A DNA stretch of 5,923 bases from Caulobacteraceae bacterium (GCA_003161535.1 PMOM01000192.1:2487-8409); one strand, 5' to 3'. Shown: positions 1-5,923, counted from the first letter of the stretch. The notes: generated from the sequence alone by a model not told the origin. Translations and numbers: made by a program.

Positions 1-408
1 ATGTGGCCGGACGTCGCCGCCGGGCGGGCGGTCAAGCTCTATCGCTCCTATCGACCCGCCTGGATTGACGGCGGCCAGGAGCGTGACTTTGTCCATGTGG
101 GCGATGCCGCGCGGGCGGTCGCCTGGTTCGTCGCCCACCCAAAGGTGAGCGGCCTGTTCAACCTGGGGTCGGGTGAAGCGCGCTCATTCAACGATCTGGC
201 GGAGGCTCTGTTCAAAGCCGCCGGGCGGGAGCCGCGGATCGACTACATCGACATGCCGCCGACGCTTCGGGACGCCTATCAGTATGTCACCCAGGCGAAG
301 ATGGAGCGCCTGCGCGCGGCGGGCTATGATGGCGCCGCCACCCGCCTCGAGGACGGCGTGGCCGACTATGTGCAAGGCTACCTGGCTAAATCGGACCCCT
401 ATCGGTGA
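1..408 (+). CDS. hldD: ADP-L-glycero-D-manno-heptose 6-epimerase, C-terminal part (5' end outside window)
   Basis: This enzyme converts ADP-D-glycero-D-manno-heptose to the L,D form used for the LPS inner core. It is a cytoplasmic, NADP-dependent member of the extended short-chain dehydrogenase family. Only 135 codons are visible, against about 310-330 for the family, so the N-terminal Rossmann fold and the catalytic Tyr-Lys lie upstream of base 1. The ATG at base 1 is probably an internal methionine at the cut. Family signatures in the visible part are RDFVHVGD (residues 28-35), FNLGSGEARSF (53-63), and a C-terminal stretch at 82-110 containing YIDMPP, YQYVTQAKM and LRAAGYD. These match the substrate-domain half of HldD, for example the E. 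coli motifs RDFVYVGD, FNCGTG and LRAAGYD. The stop is TGA at 406-408. The identification is firm at family level; other NDP-sugar epimerases lack the YQ.{2}TQA.{4}LRAAGYD ending. Confidence 0.9.
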   Translation: MWPDVAAGRAVKLYRSYRPAWIDGGQERDFVHVGDAARAVAWFVAHPKVSGLFNLGSGEARSFNDLAEALFKAAGREPRIDYIDMPPTLRDAYQYVTQAKMERLRAAGYDGAATRLEDGVADYVQGYLAKSDPYR

Positions 409-424
409 TGGCGACCACACGCGC

Positions 425-453
425 CTCGCGACGACACTCTCCATCCTCGCGAG
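425..453. repeat. Short inverted repeat in the hldD-DUF3089 gap
   Basis: CTCGCGA at 425-431 is the exact reverse complement of TCGCGAG at 447-453, giving a 7-bp GC-rich stem with a 15-nt loop. No T-tract follows, so it is not a classical intrinsic terminator. It could weakly attenuate transcription downstream of hldD or be a chance GC-rich palindrome. The rest of the 73-bp gap shows no convincing promoter: GTTGTATC at 466-473 has 6 of 8 matches to the Caulobacter -10 but no matching -35. Confidence 0.25.
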
Positions 454-481
454 CATGTCCTGTCTGTTGTATCGAGCTTGA

Positions 482-1612
482 ATGTCCCGACCGCGTGGAT
501 TGAAGCTGTGGTTGCCTCTGGCGGCGGGCGGTCTGCTCGTTCTGCTTATCGCGACGGGGCTGATCTGGCGCGGCGATATCCTCGAAGCCTTTCTGGATCC
601 CAAGGTGCCCTATGCGGTCTACAAGCCGCCGCCCGCGCCTGACTACGCCAACCGGTCGGCCTGGGCGCTGCTGCCAGGCCCCCTGCGGGTCGGCGATCCG
701 CCGGTGGACGTCTTTTTTTTGCACCCGACCACCTTCGACGGTGGCCGCGACTGGAACGGACCGATCAACGATCGCGGTTCGGCGCGGATTCTGACCCGGG
801 TCATGCTGCCCAACTACGCCGCCCCATTCGCTCAGGGCGGGCGTGTCTTCGCGCCGCTTTACCGGCAGGCCAGCCTCTACACCTCGCTCACCCTGTTCGA
901 CGACGCCATCGAGGCGCGGCAATTCGCCTACGGCGATGTGGCGGCCGCCTTTCACGCCTTCCTCGCTCGCATTGGCCCGGACCGTCCGTTCATGGTGGTC
1001 GGGGTGGAGCAGGGGGGCCAACTGGCCGACCGGCTGCTGCGCGAGGCAGTCGCGCCCGACGCGGTTCTCAGGGGGCGGCTGGCGGCCGCTTATCTGATCG
1101 GCGCGACGGTTCTGGCGAGTGACTATGACAGCGAAGCGGCGATTCCGGCGTGCTCGTCGCCCGACCAGGCCGGGTGCGTCGTCGCCTGGGTGTCGGCGCA
1201 ACGCATGAACTTCATGCGCGCCCAAAGAATCCTGCATCGCAGCCTGGTGTGGAACGGCGCCGGGCGGCTGGTCCCTCTGGCGGGACGCCCCATCCTGTGC
1301 GTCAATCCGCTTCTTGGCAGAGTGAGCGACCAGGCCGCGCCGGCCAGACTCAATCGCGGCGCCGCGAGCGCCGCGGGTCTCGAGTGGGGCGTGCGGCCCG
1401 CCTTCCTGGTCCGCCAGGTCGCCGCGCAATGCGAGGACGGCATCCTGCGCGTCACCCGTCCGCGCTCGGCCTCCTTGCTTCCCACCGGCGACTGGGCAGC
1501 GCGATTGAAGGCGCCGGCGTACGACCTCTTCTGGGGCGACTTGGAAGCTGATGCGCAGAGGCGCTCGCGAAGTTGGCTGGCGCGGCCCCGCCTCGTCACC
1601 CCGCCTCACTAA
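482..1612 (+). CDS. Membrane-anchored DUF3089 family protein (alpha/beta-hydrolase type, apparently lacking catalytic residues)
   Basis: The 376-residue protein starts with a basic stretch (R3, R5, K8) and a hydrophobic segment at about 9-29, a signal anchor that would place the rest in the periplasm. The body matches DUF3089, an uncharacterised alpha/beta-hydrolase family. Landmarks are DVFFLHPTTF (76-85), VFAPLYRQA (122-130), FAYGDVAAAF (148-157), the nucleophile-elbow region MVVGVEQGG (171-179), a cysteine pair at C224 and C232, and CVNPL (273-277). The last region, around YDLFWGDL (347-354), resembles the family's C-terminal block. Family members normally have GHSQG at the elbow; here the serine is Glu176. 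The only histidine after residue 252 is the last residue, H376. It is therefore probably not a serine hydrolase. Four cysteines (224, 232, 273, 317) suit disulfides in the periplasm. The start is well bounded because an in-frame TGA (479-481) abuts the ATG; the RBS is weak. The substrate or partner is unknown. The 3' end overlaps recG. Confidence 0.85.
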   Translation: MSRPRGLKLWLPLAAGGLLVLLIATGLIWRGDILEAFLDPKVPYAVYKPPPAPDYANRSAWALLPGPLRVGDPPVDVFFLHPTTFDGGRDWNGPINDRGSARILTRVMLPNYAAPFAQGGRVFAPLYRQASLYTSLTLFDDAIEARQFAYGDVAAAFHAFLARIGPDRPFMVVGVEQGGQLADRLLREAVAPDAVLRGRLAAAYLIGATVLASDYDSEAAIPACSSPDQAGCVVAWVSAQRMNFMRAQRILHRSLVWNGAGRLVPLAGRPILCVNPLLGRVSDQAAPARLNRGAASAAGLEWGVRPAFLVRQVAAQCEDGILRVTRPRSASLLPTGDWAARLKAPAYDLFWGDLEADAQRRSRSWLARPRLVTPPH

Positions 1613-3692
1613 GGCTCCCGCCCGCGCGCCAGTCGAAGAGCTCCTGCAATATCCTCACCGCCTCGCCGCGGGAGGAGGTCAGATCCGGGTCGCGGGCGAG
1701 GATCAATCTGGCGTGGTCGGCGGCGGGTGCGATCAGATCGCGATGGGCCACGGGGTCGGCGAGGCGATAGGCCGGAAATCCGCTCTGCGCCAGGCCCAGA
1801 GGATCGCCGCCGCCGCGCAATTCCAGGTCCTTTTCGGCGATCACGAACCCATCGTCGGTTCGCCGCAGGATATCAAGGCGCCGCTGAGCGGCCTCGGAAA
1901 GCGGTGGATCATAGAGAAGGACGCAGCTGCCGCTCCCGGTCCCCCGACCGACGCGACCGCGAAGCTGATGAAGTTGCGCCAGACCGAAGCGTTCGGCCTG
2001 TTCGACGATCATGATGGTGGCGGCCGGAACGTCGACGCCCACCTCAACAACCGTAGTGGCCACCAGGATCGACAGGGCGCCGTCAACGAAGCTGGCCATG
2101 ACGGCGTCCTTTCGGACGCCAGGCAGGCGGCCATGTACAAGTCCCACCTTGTCGCCAAACACGGCGGTCAGGGCCGCCCATCGCGCCTCGGCGGCGGCGA
2201 CGTCCAGAATCTCCGACTCGGAGACCAGAGGGCATATCCAGAATGCCCGCGCTCCCCTCGCCACGGCATGCTTCAACCGCTCCACCACCTCGGCAAGGCG
2301 AGGGGCGGGCGCCGCCCGGGTGGCCACCGGCGTCCGGCCGGGGGGCTTTTCATCGAGGTGGGAGACGTCCAGGTCGCCATAGAGCGTCAGCTCGAGCGTG
2401 CGGGGTATAGGTGTCGCCGACATGGCCAGCAGGTGGGCAGCATCGCCCTTGGCGCGCAGGCGGCCGCGTTCGGAAACCCCAAAGCGGTGCTGTTCATCAA
2501 TGACGATGAGGCCCAGGTCCTTGAATGCCACATCATCTTGGAAAAGAGCGTGGGTGCCCACCGCCACCATCGCTTCGCCCATAGAGAGTTCGGCCAGCCG
2601 CGCGCCGCGCGCCGCGCGTTGGCGGTGACGGCCAGTCAGCAGGACCGCAGCCACGCCCTGGGCGGCCAACGGGCCCTCGATGGTCTCGAAGTGCTGGCGG
2701 GCCAGGATTTCGGTGGGGGCCATGAGAACCGACTGGCGATGCGCGGCGGCGGCGTCGATCATGGCCAGCATGGCGACCACGGTCTTGCCGGAACCTACGT
2801 CGCCTTGGATCAGGCGTGTCATCGCCTGGCCGGACGCCAGGTCGCCGCGAATTTCGGCCAGGGTGCGCGCCTGGGCGCCGGTTAGGGCGAAGGGCAGGGC
2901 TCCCTGGGCCTGATCGGCCAGGGCGCTACGGGGAATCGTCGGGGCCAGGCGCGCGCGACCGCCGCGCTTGCGCAGTGCGAGGGCGAGTTGGTGGGCGAGA
3001 AATTCGTCAAAGGCCAAGCGGCGGCGATGCGGCGCCTGGGCCAGGAGGTCGGAATCCTGGGCCGGCGCGTGCAACGCGATCAGCGCCTCGCGCCAGGTGG
3101 GCCAGCCCTGGCGGGCGAGCCAGGGACCGTCTTGCCACTCGGGTAGATTTGGCGTCCGATCGAGCGCCGCGGCCACAAAACGACGCACGGCCCGCGACGG
3201 CAGGCCGGCGGTGGCCGGATAGACCGCCTCGATGGTGGGAATCTCCGCGATCCGCTCAACAGTGACCAAGTAGTCGGGGTGGACGATTTGCAAGTCGCCG
3301 CCGAAGCGGTCGCGCTCCACCTTGCCGCTCACCACGCGCACAGACCCGACCGGGTGGCGCTGCTCCAGGTGGGGGCCGAAGCCCTTGAAGTAGGCCAGGG
3401 TGATAAAACCGGTGGCGTCGAAAGTGGTGATTTTCCAGGGATGACCGGGTCGGGGCGGCTTGCGGTGCGCCTGGATGGTCACCGTCACGGTCTGCGCCTC
3501 GCCTTCGACAAGCTGAGCGATAAGCGCCGGGCGCCGCGTGATCAGTCCTTGCGGCGCCAGAAAAAGCACGTCTCGCACCAGCGGCCCGGCCACCCGCTCA
3601 AGCAGCGGCGCGACACGCGAGCCAGCGCCCTTCAGCACCGTGATCGGGCTAAACAGGGGAAAGAGAATCTCCGGCCGCATGCGGCCCAGCAT
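1596..3692 (-). CDS. recG: ATP-dependent DNA helicase RecG
   Basis: RecG is a monomeric dsDNA translocase that regresses stalled replication forks and processes D-loops, R-loops and Holliday junctions. The 698-residue length matches E. coli RecG (693). The N-terminal part (about 1-260) carries the wedge/OB-fold region that splits the junction. Helicase motifs follow in order: Walker A GDVGSGKT (297-304), Ia MAPTE (324-328), DEQH (399-402), SATPIPRTL (425-433), and motif VI QLRGRVGRG (576-584). The TRG translocation region includes RGGGDPLG (626-633) followed by QSG (636-638). All motor motifs are intact. The ATG at 3692 is the longest start, with GGAAGGAA (3705-3712) 12 nt upstream, a long spacing. 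An ATG at 3680 gives MRPEILFPLF, which resembles the N-terminus I would expect for relatives, so the true start may be 12 bases downstream. The gene is divergent from the DUF3297 gene and overlaps the convergent DUF3089 gene by 17 bp at its stop (TGA, complement of 1596-1598). Confidence 0.97.
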   Translation of the reverse strand: MLGRMRPEILFPLFSPITVLKGAGSRVAPLLERVAGPLVRDVLFLAPQGLITRRPALIAQLVEGEAQTVTVTIQAHRKPPRPGHPWKITTFDATGFITLAYFKGFGPHLEQRHPVGSVRVVSGKVERDRFGGDLQIVHPDYLVTVERIAEIPTIEAVYPATAGLPSRAVRRFVAAALDRTPNLPEWQDGPWLARQGWPTWREALIALHAPAQDSDLLAQAPHRRRLAFDEFLAHQLALALRKRGGRARLAPTIPRSALADQAQGALPFALTGAQARTLAEIRGDLASGQAMTRLIQGDVGSGKTVVAMLAMIDAAAAHRQSVLMAPTEILARQHFETIEGPLAAQGVAAVLLTGRHRQRAARGARLAELSMGEAMVAVGTHALFQDDVAFKDLGLIVIDEQHRFGVSERGRLRAKGDAAHLLAMSATPIPRTLELTLYGDLDVSHLDEKPPGRTPVATRAAPAPRLAEVVERLKHAVARGARAFWICPLVSESEILDVAAAEARWAALTAVFGDKVGLVHGRLPGVRKDAVMASFVDGALSILVATTVVEVGVDVPAATIMIVEQAERFGLAQLHQLRGRVGRGTGSGSCVLLYDPPLSEAAQRRLDILRRTDDGFVIAEKDLELRGGGDPLGLAQSGFPAYRLADPVAHRDLIAPAADHARLILARDPDLTSSRGEAVRILQELFDWRAGGSLSEAG

Positions 3693-3710
3693 AGCGAAAA
3701 ATCATTCCTT

Positions 3711-3730
3711 CCGCCTCGCGTCCAAGGCGG
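3711..3730 (-). promoter_or_regulatory. Hairpin next to the recG ribosome binding site
   Basis: Read on the recG strand, CCGCCT, an 8-nt loop and AGGCGG form a perfect 6-bp GC-rich stem in the 5' leader. The stem ends directly before the GGAAGGAA Shine-Dalgarno-like stretch (3705-3712), so the two touch or slightly overlap. A run of five T residues follows about 9 nt after the stem. The position suggests a possible effect on recG translation or early transcript stability. The distance to the T-run makes intrinsic termination unlikely. The stem is short and may be chance in GC-rich DNA. Confidence 0.3.
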
Positions 3731-3748
3731 GGCGTGAGCCAAGCGGGA

Positions 3749-3775
3749 TAGACCCTGGGCGAGCGGCTCTATATC
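3749..3775 (+). promoter_or_regulatory. Sigma-73-like promoter for the DUF3297-sdhE-mfd cluster, nearly leaderless
   Basis: TAGACCC (3749-3755) matches 5 of 7 positions of the Caulobacter -35 consensus TTGACGS. TCTATATC (3768-3775) matches 7 of 8 positions of the -10 consensus GCTANAWC. The 12-nt spacer falls in the 10-14 nt range usual for that class. A start site 6-8 nt past the -10 would lie near 3781-3783, leaving only a few bases before the ATG at 3786. This fits the lack of a Shine-Dalgarno sequence there. The call rests on consensus matching by eye. Confidence 0.5.
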
Positions 3776-3785
3776 ACCCAGCGCC

Positions 3786-4055
3786 ATGAGCGAAGCGCCG
3801 CCAGATCGTCTGGCCACCAACCCGGCCAGCCCTTACTACGACGCGGCCATTCTCGAGCGCGGCGTCGGCGTACGCTTCAAGGGCGTGGAAAAAACCAACG
3901 TCGACGAATACTGCGTCAGCGAGGGTTGGGTGAGGCTCACCATCGGCGTAACCGTTGACCGGGCCGGCAAACCCATGACCATCAAGTTGCAAGGCCCGGT
4001 GGAACCGTATTTTCGGGAGAGTCCTTCTCCGGTAGCGGGAGACGGTGGCGCGTGA
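3786..4055 (+). CDS. DUF3297 family small protein
   Basis: This 89-residue soluble protein belongs to DUF3297, a family of about 80 residues of unknown function. The recognisable parts are PPDRLATNPASPYYDAA (5-21), LERGVGVRFKG (23-33), EKTNVDEYCVSEGW (35-48), and the final family block TIKLQGPVEPYF (65-76). It has no signal peptide or membrane segment. It has a single cysteine, C43. There is no Shine-Dalgarno sequence before the ATG at 3786, but a promoter-like sequence ends 10 nt upstream, consistent with a leaderless message. Residues 78-89 (ESPSPVAGDGGA) look unlike the conserved body and are encoded by a palindromic repeat-like sequence, so this tail may be an add-on. It is the first gene of the rightward cluster with sdhE and mfd; the biochemical role cannot be read from the sequence. 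Confidence 0.88.
   Translation: MSEAPPDRLATNPASPYYDAAILERGVGVRFKGVEKTNVDEYCVSEGWVRLTIGVTVDRAGKPMTIKLQGPVEPYFRESPSPVAGDGGA
4023..4045. repeat. REP-like imperfect palindrome at the 3' end of the DUF3297 gene
   Basis: CCTTCTCC (4023-4030) pairs with GGAGACGG (4038-4045) around a 7-nt loop, 7 of 8 pairs matching. Together with the following GTGGCGCG, it resembles the dispersed CCTTCTCC...GGAGAAGGTGGCGCG repeats that I recall from intergenic DNA of Caulobacterales. Here it lies inside the reading frame and supplies most of the last 12 codons. GGAGA (4016-4020) can also pair with TCTCC (4026-4030) as an alternative stem. The repeat-family assignment is from memory and unproven. Confidence 0.4.
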
Positions 4056-4086
4056 GCCCCGCCCAATCTATACCCGCTCACTTCGC

Positions 4087-4353
4087 ATGGATGAGACGAG
4101 ACTGAACAGGGTCAGGCTTCGCGCCTGGCGGCGGGGAATTCGCGAGGCGGACCTGATTTTGGGGCCGTTCGCCGACGCCCATGTCCGCGACATGACGCCA
4201 GTCGAACTAGAGCGCTTCGAGCATCTCTTGGAACAACCCGATCCGGACCTTTACGCCTGGATCCTGGGGACGGCGCCGGTTCCACTGGCGTTCGATGATG
4301 AGCTGATGGCTGCTTTGCGCGCCTTTCGCCCCTTCGAGCGCCCATGTCTCTAG
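4087..4353 (+). CDS. sdhE: Succinate dehydrogenase assembly factor SdhE (FAD assembly factor, DUF339)
   Basis: SdhE is a small cytoplasmic protein that binds the succinate dehydrogenase flavoprotein SdhA and promotes covalent FAD attachment. From the ATG at 4087 the product is 88 residues, the usual family size. It shows the signature RRGIREAD (residues 15-22), containing the essential RGxxE motif (R16, G17, E20), then ILGPFADAHV (24-33). The helical ending includes LLEQPDPDLYAWILG (47-61), matching the E. coli segment LLECDDPDLFNWL. A GTG at 4045 would add 14 residues and overlap the DUF3297 gene by 11 bp. I prefer the ATG because the extra residues (AREPRPIYTRSLR) precede the point where family members begin. 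Neither start has a clear Shine-Dalgarno sequence; a 6 of 8 match to the Caulobacter -10 (TCTATACC, 4067-4074) has no -35. The 3' end overlaps mfd by 10 bp. Confidence 0.93.
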   Translation: MDETRLNRVRLRAWRRGIREADLILGPFADAHVRDMTPVELERFEHLLEQPDPDLYAWILGTAPVPLAFDDELMAALRAFRPFERPCL

Positions 4354-5923
4354 CCTCTGTCCTCAAGCGGGTAAGCGACGCGCCCGGCGACCTGCTGCTG
4401 ACCGGCGCCCCGGAGGGTTTCGACGCCCTGACCATGAGCGACATCGCCCGCGCGCGCGGAGGTCTTACCGCGTTCGTGGCCCGCGATGGCTCGAGGGCGT
4501 CGGCCTTTCGCGACGCCATGAGATTCTTCGCGCCGGAGATCGAGGTGATCGTCTTTCCGGCTTGGGACTGCCTGCCCTATGACCGGGTGGGACCCTCGCC
4601 CGGGGTGGCGGCCCGACGCATGGCGACCCTGACCGCGTTGGCGCGAGGCGTCGAGACCAAAAAGCCCACACTGCTGGTCACCACCGCGGCGGCCCTCTCG
4701 CAGCGCGTTCCGCCCCGCGCCGTGATCGAAAAGGCGGGATACGCCGCCACCCTGGGCGCCAGCGTCGATATCGCCGACCTGGAACGCTACTTCGCCATCA
4801 ACGGCTACCAGCGAGCCTCGACGGTTTCGGAACGGGGCGAATTCGCCGTGCGCGGCGGCGTCATTGATGTCTTTCCGCCCGGCGCCGACGAGCCCGTGCG
4901 CCTGGACCTGTTCGGCGACACGCTCGAATCCATCCGCGCCTTCGACCGTGAAACGCAAAGGTCGATGCGCCAGCTCAAGGCAGCGGATCTGCCGCCCGTG
5001 AGCGAGGCTCTGCTGGATACCGCCGCCATCGCCAGGTTCCGGCGCGGCTATCTTGCCGCTTTCGGGACTCCAGGAGAAGACCCTCTCTACGCCACGGTGA
5101 GCGAGGGCGGCCGGCGCGCCGGCATGGAGCACTGGCTGCCGTTGTTCTATGAGCGCTTGGAATCCCTGTTTGACTATCTGCCGACCGGGACCTTGATCGG
5201 CGTCGATCATCTCGCCACCGAGGCGCGCGACGAGCGCTTGGCGGTGATCGCCGACGCCTTCGAGGCGCGCCGGCAGACGGAGCGCCAAACCCACTACCGG
5301 GCCCTGCCGCCGGACGGCCTCTATCTTATGGCCGAGGAGTGGTCGGCTCGCCTGGGCGAACGACCCAGCCGCCAGTTTTCCCCCTTCCAGCGCGAGGCCG
5401 GGGAGGGGATCGTGGATATGGGCGCCAAGCTGGGGCGCGCCTTCGCCGCCGAACGGGCGCAAGATAGCGTCAACCTATTCGAGGCCGCCGCCGACCACGC
5501 CCGCGCGCTCAGCGGCGAGGGCAAACGGGTGCTGTTCGCCTCCTGGTCCGAGGGCTCCTCCGAGCGTCTTGGGGTGATGCTGGCCGACCATGGACTGAAG
5601 AGCGTCGCCCTGACCCCCTATTGGCAGGCCGCCAAGGCCGCCGACCCGAAGAGAACGCAACGCGCCGTCCTGCCGCTCGACGCCGGATTCGAAACCGACA
5701 GCCTGGCGGTGATCTCCGAGACCGACATTCTCGGCGACCGCTTGGCCCGCCCGCGCCGCCGGCGCCGGGCCGCCAATTTCCTGGCCGAGGCCACGGCGCT
5801 CACCCCCGGCGACTTGGTGGTGCACATCGATCACGGGATCGGACGCTACGCGGGTCTGAAGACCCTGGACGTGATGGGGGCGCCGCACGATTGCCTGGAG
5901 CTGCACTACGCCGCCGAGTCCAA
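4344..5923 (+). CDS. mfd: Transcription-repair coupling factor Mfd, N-terminal part (3' end outside window)
   Basis: Mfd displaces RNA polymerase stalled at template-strand lesions and recruits UvrA for nucleotide excision repair. The frame is open from the ATG at 4344 to the window edge: 526 full codons, against about 1,150 for the family. Visible parts are the UvrB-like N-terminal module, with FPAWDCLPYDRVGPSP from about residue 72 and GEFAVRGGVIDVFPP (165-179). These are followed by a less conserved linker domain, then ETDILGDR (459-466) and an arginine cluster (469-475). The beginning of the RNA-polymerase-interacting CarD-like domain is TPGDLVVHIDHGIGRYAG (487-504). The RecG-like helicase motor, TRG motif and C-terminal domain lie beyond the window. 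The ATG overlaps the sdhE stop by 10 bp and has no strong Shine-Dalgarno sequence, suggesting translational coupling. I checked the frame line by line and saw no stop or frameshift. Long minus-strand reading frames across this region are only shadows. Confidence 0.96.
   Translation, partial: MSLASVLKRVSDAPGDLLLTGAPEGFDALTMSDIARARGGLTAFVARDGSRASAFRDAMRFFAPEIEVIVFPAWDCLPYDRVGPSPGVAARRMATLTALARGVETKKPTLLVTTAAALSQRVPPRAVIEKAGYAATLGASVDIADLERYFAINGYQRASTVSERGEFAVRGGVIDVFPPGADEPVRLDLFGDTLESIRAFDRETQRSMRQLKAADLPPVSEALLDTAAIARFRRGYLAAFGTPGEDPLYATVSEGGRRAGMEHWLPLFYERLESLFDYLPTGTLIGVDHLATEARDERLAVIADAFEARRQTERQTHYRALPPDGLYLMAEEWSARLGERPSRQFSPFQREAGEGIVDMGAKLGRAFAAERAQDSVNLFEAAADHARALSGEGKRVLFASWSEGSSERLGVMLADHGLKSVALTPYWQAAKAADPKRTQRAVLPLDAGFETDSLAVISETDILGDRLARPRRRRRAANFLAEATALTPGDLVVHIDHGIGRYAGLKTLDVMGAPHDCLELHYAAES

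Noticed and set aside
466..473. Possible -10 element before the DUF3089 gene
   Set aside because: Only 6 of 8 matches to GCTANAWC and no acceptable -35 at the right spacing, so read-through from hldD is as likely.
386..1609. Minus-strand open frame of 407 codons
   Set aside because: Antisense to the DUF3089 gene and extending into the end of hldD; Arg/Gly-rich with no domain. The forward frame has family motifs and a signal anchor.
1551..2885. Plus-strand open frame of 444 codons
   Set aside because: Antisense to the recG motor domain; its sequence is Gly/Gln/His/Arg-rich without motifs.
3279..3737. Plus-strand open frame of 152 codons across the recG 5' end
   Set aside because: Antisense to the RecG wedge domain, no motif and no RBS; a shadow of recG.
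3774..4081. Minus-strand frames opposite the DUF3297 gene
   Set aside because: The forward frame encodes a recognisable conserved family; the minus frames show nothing.
4045..4086. GTG start extending sdhE by 14 codons
   Set aside because: The added residues do not resemble the SdhE N-terminus, and the GTG lies in the palindromic repeat-like sequence. The ATG at 4087 gives the normal family length.
4350..5462. Minus-strand open frame of 370 codons
   Set aside because: It is antisense to mfd, whose forward frame is intact and carries clear family motifs. The minus frame has low-complexity Gly/Arg/Ala-rich sequence with no recognisable domain, as expected from GC-rich codon bias.
5475..5906. 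Minus-strand open frame of 143 codons
   Set aside because: Also antisense to the conserved Mfd frame, including its RNA-polymerase-interaction domain; no family resemblance.

Overview
The window is GC-rich, tightly packed chromosomal DNA from an alphaproteobacterium, most likely Caulobacterales (Caulobacter/Phenylobacterium-like). The evidence is the gene order, the protein sequences, few good Shine-Dalgarno sites, and a promoter resembling the Caulobacter sigma-73 consensus. It looks like core genome. I see no IS element, phage gene, tRNA, rRNA or CRISPR array, and no gap of 300 bases or more without a gene.

Layout: (1) The 3' part of hldD (ADP-L-glycero-D-manno-heptose 6-epimerase, LPS inner-core heptose synthesis) ends at 408. 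(2) After a 73-bp gap, 482-1612 encodes a membrane-anchored DUF3089 protein of the alpha/beta-hydrolase type. Its nucleophile-elbow serine is replaced by glutamate, and it has no suitable C-terminal histidine. (3) recG, a branched-DNA helicase, lies on the minus strand at 1596-3692. It converges on the DUF3089 gene with a 17-bp 3' overlap. (4) A 93-bp divergent spacer separates recG from a rightward cluster: a DUF3297 small protein (3786-4055), sdhE (succinate dehydrogenase flavinylation factor, about 4087-4353) and mfd (transcription-repair coupling factor, from 4344). mfd is open at the right edge, so only its first 526 codons are present.

How they fit together: RecG and Mfd are dsDNA translocases from related SF2 helicase subfamilies, and their genes flank a short spacer and two small genes. 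RecG remodels stalled replication forks; Mfd clears stalled RNA polymerase and recruits UvrA. SdhE belongs to respiration and probably shares the mfd transcript through a 10-bp overlap. The DUF3297 gene has a sigma-73-like promoter ending about 10 nt before its ATG, suggesting a nearly leaderless mRNA. I found no clearly new multi-gene system. The best leads are the apparent DUF3089 pseudo-hydrolase, a palindromic repeat-like sequence that forms the C-terminus of the DUF3297 gene, and a hairpin next to the recG ribosome binding site.
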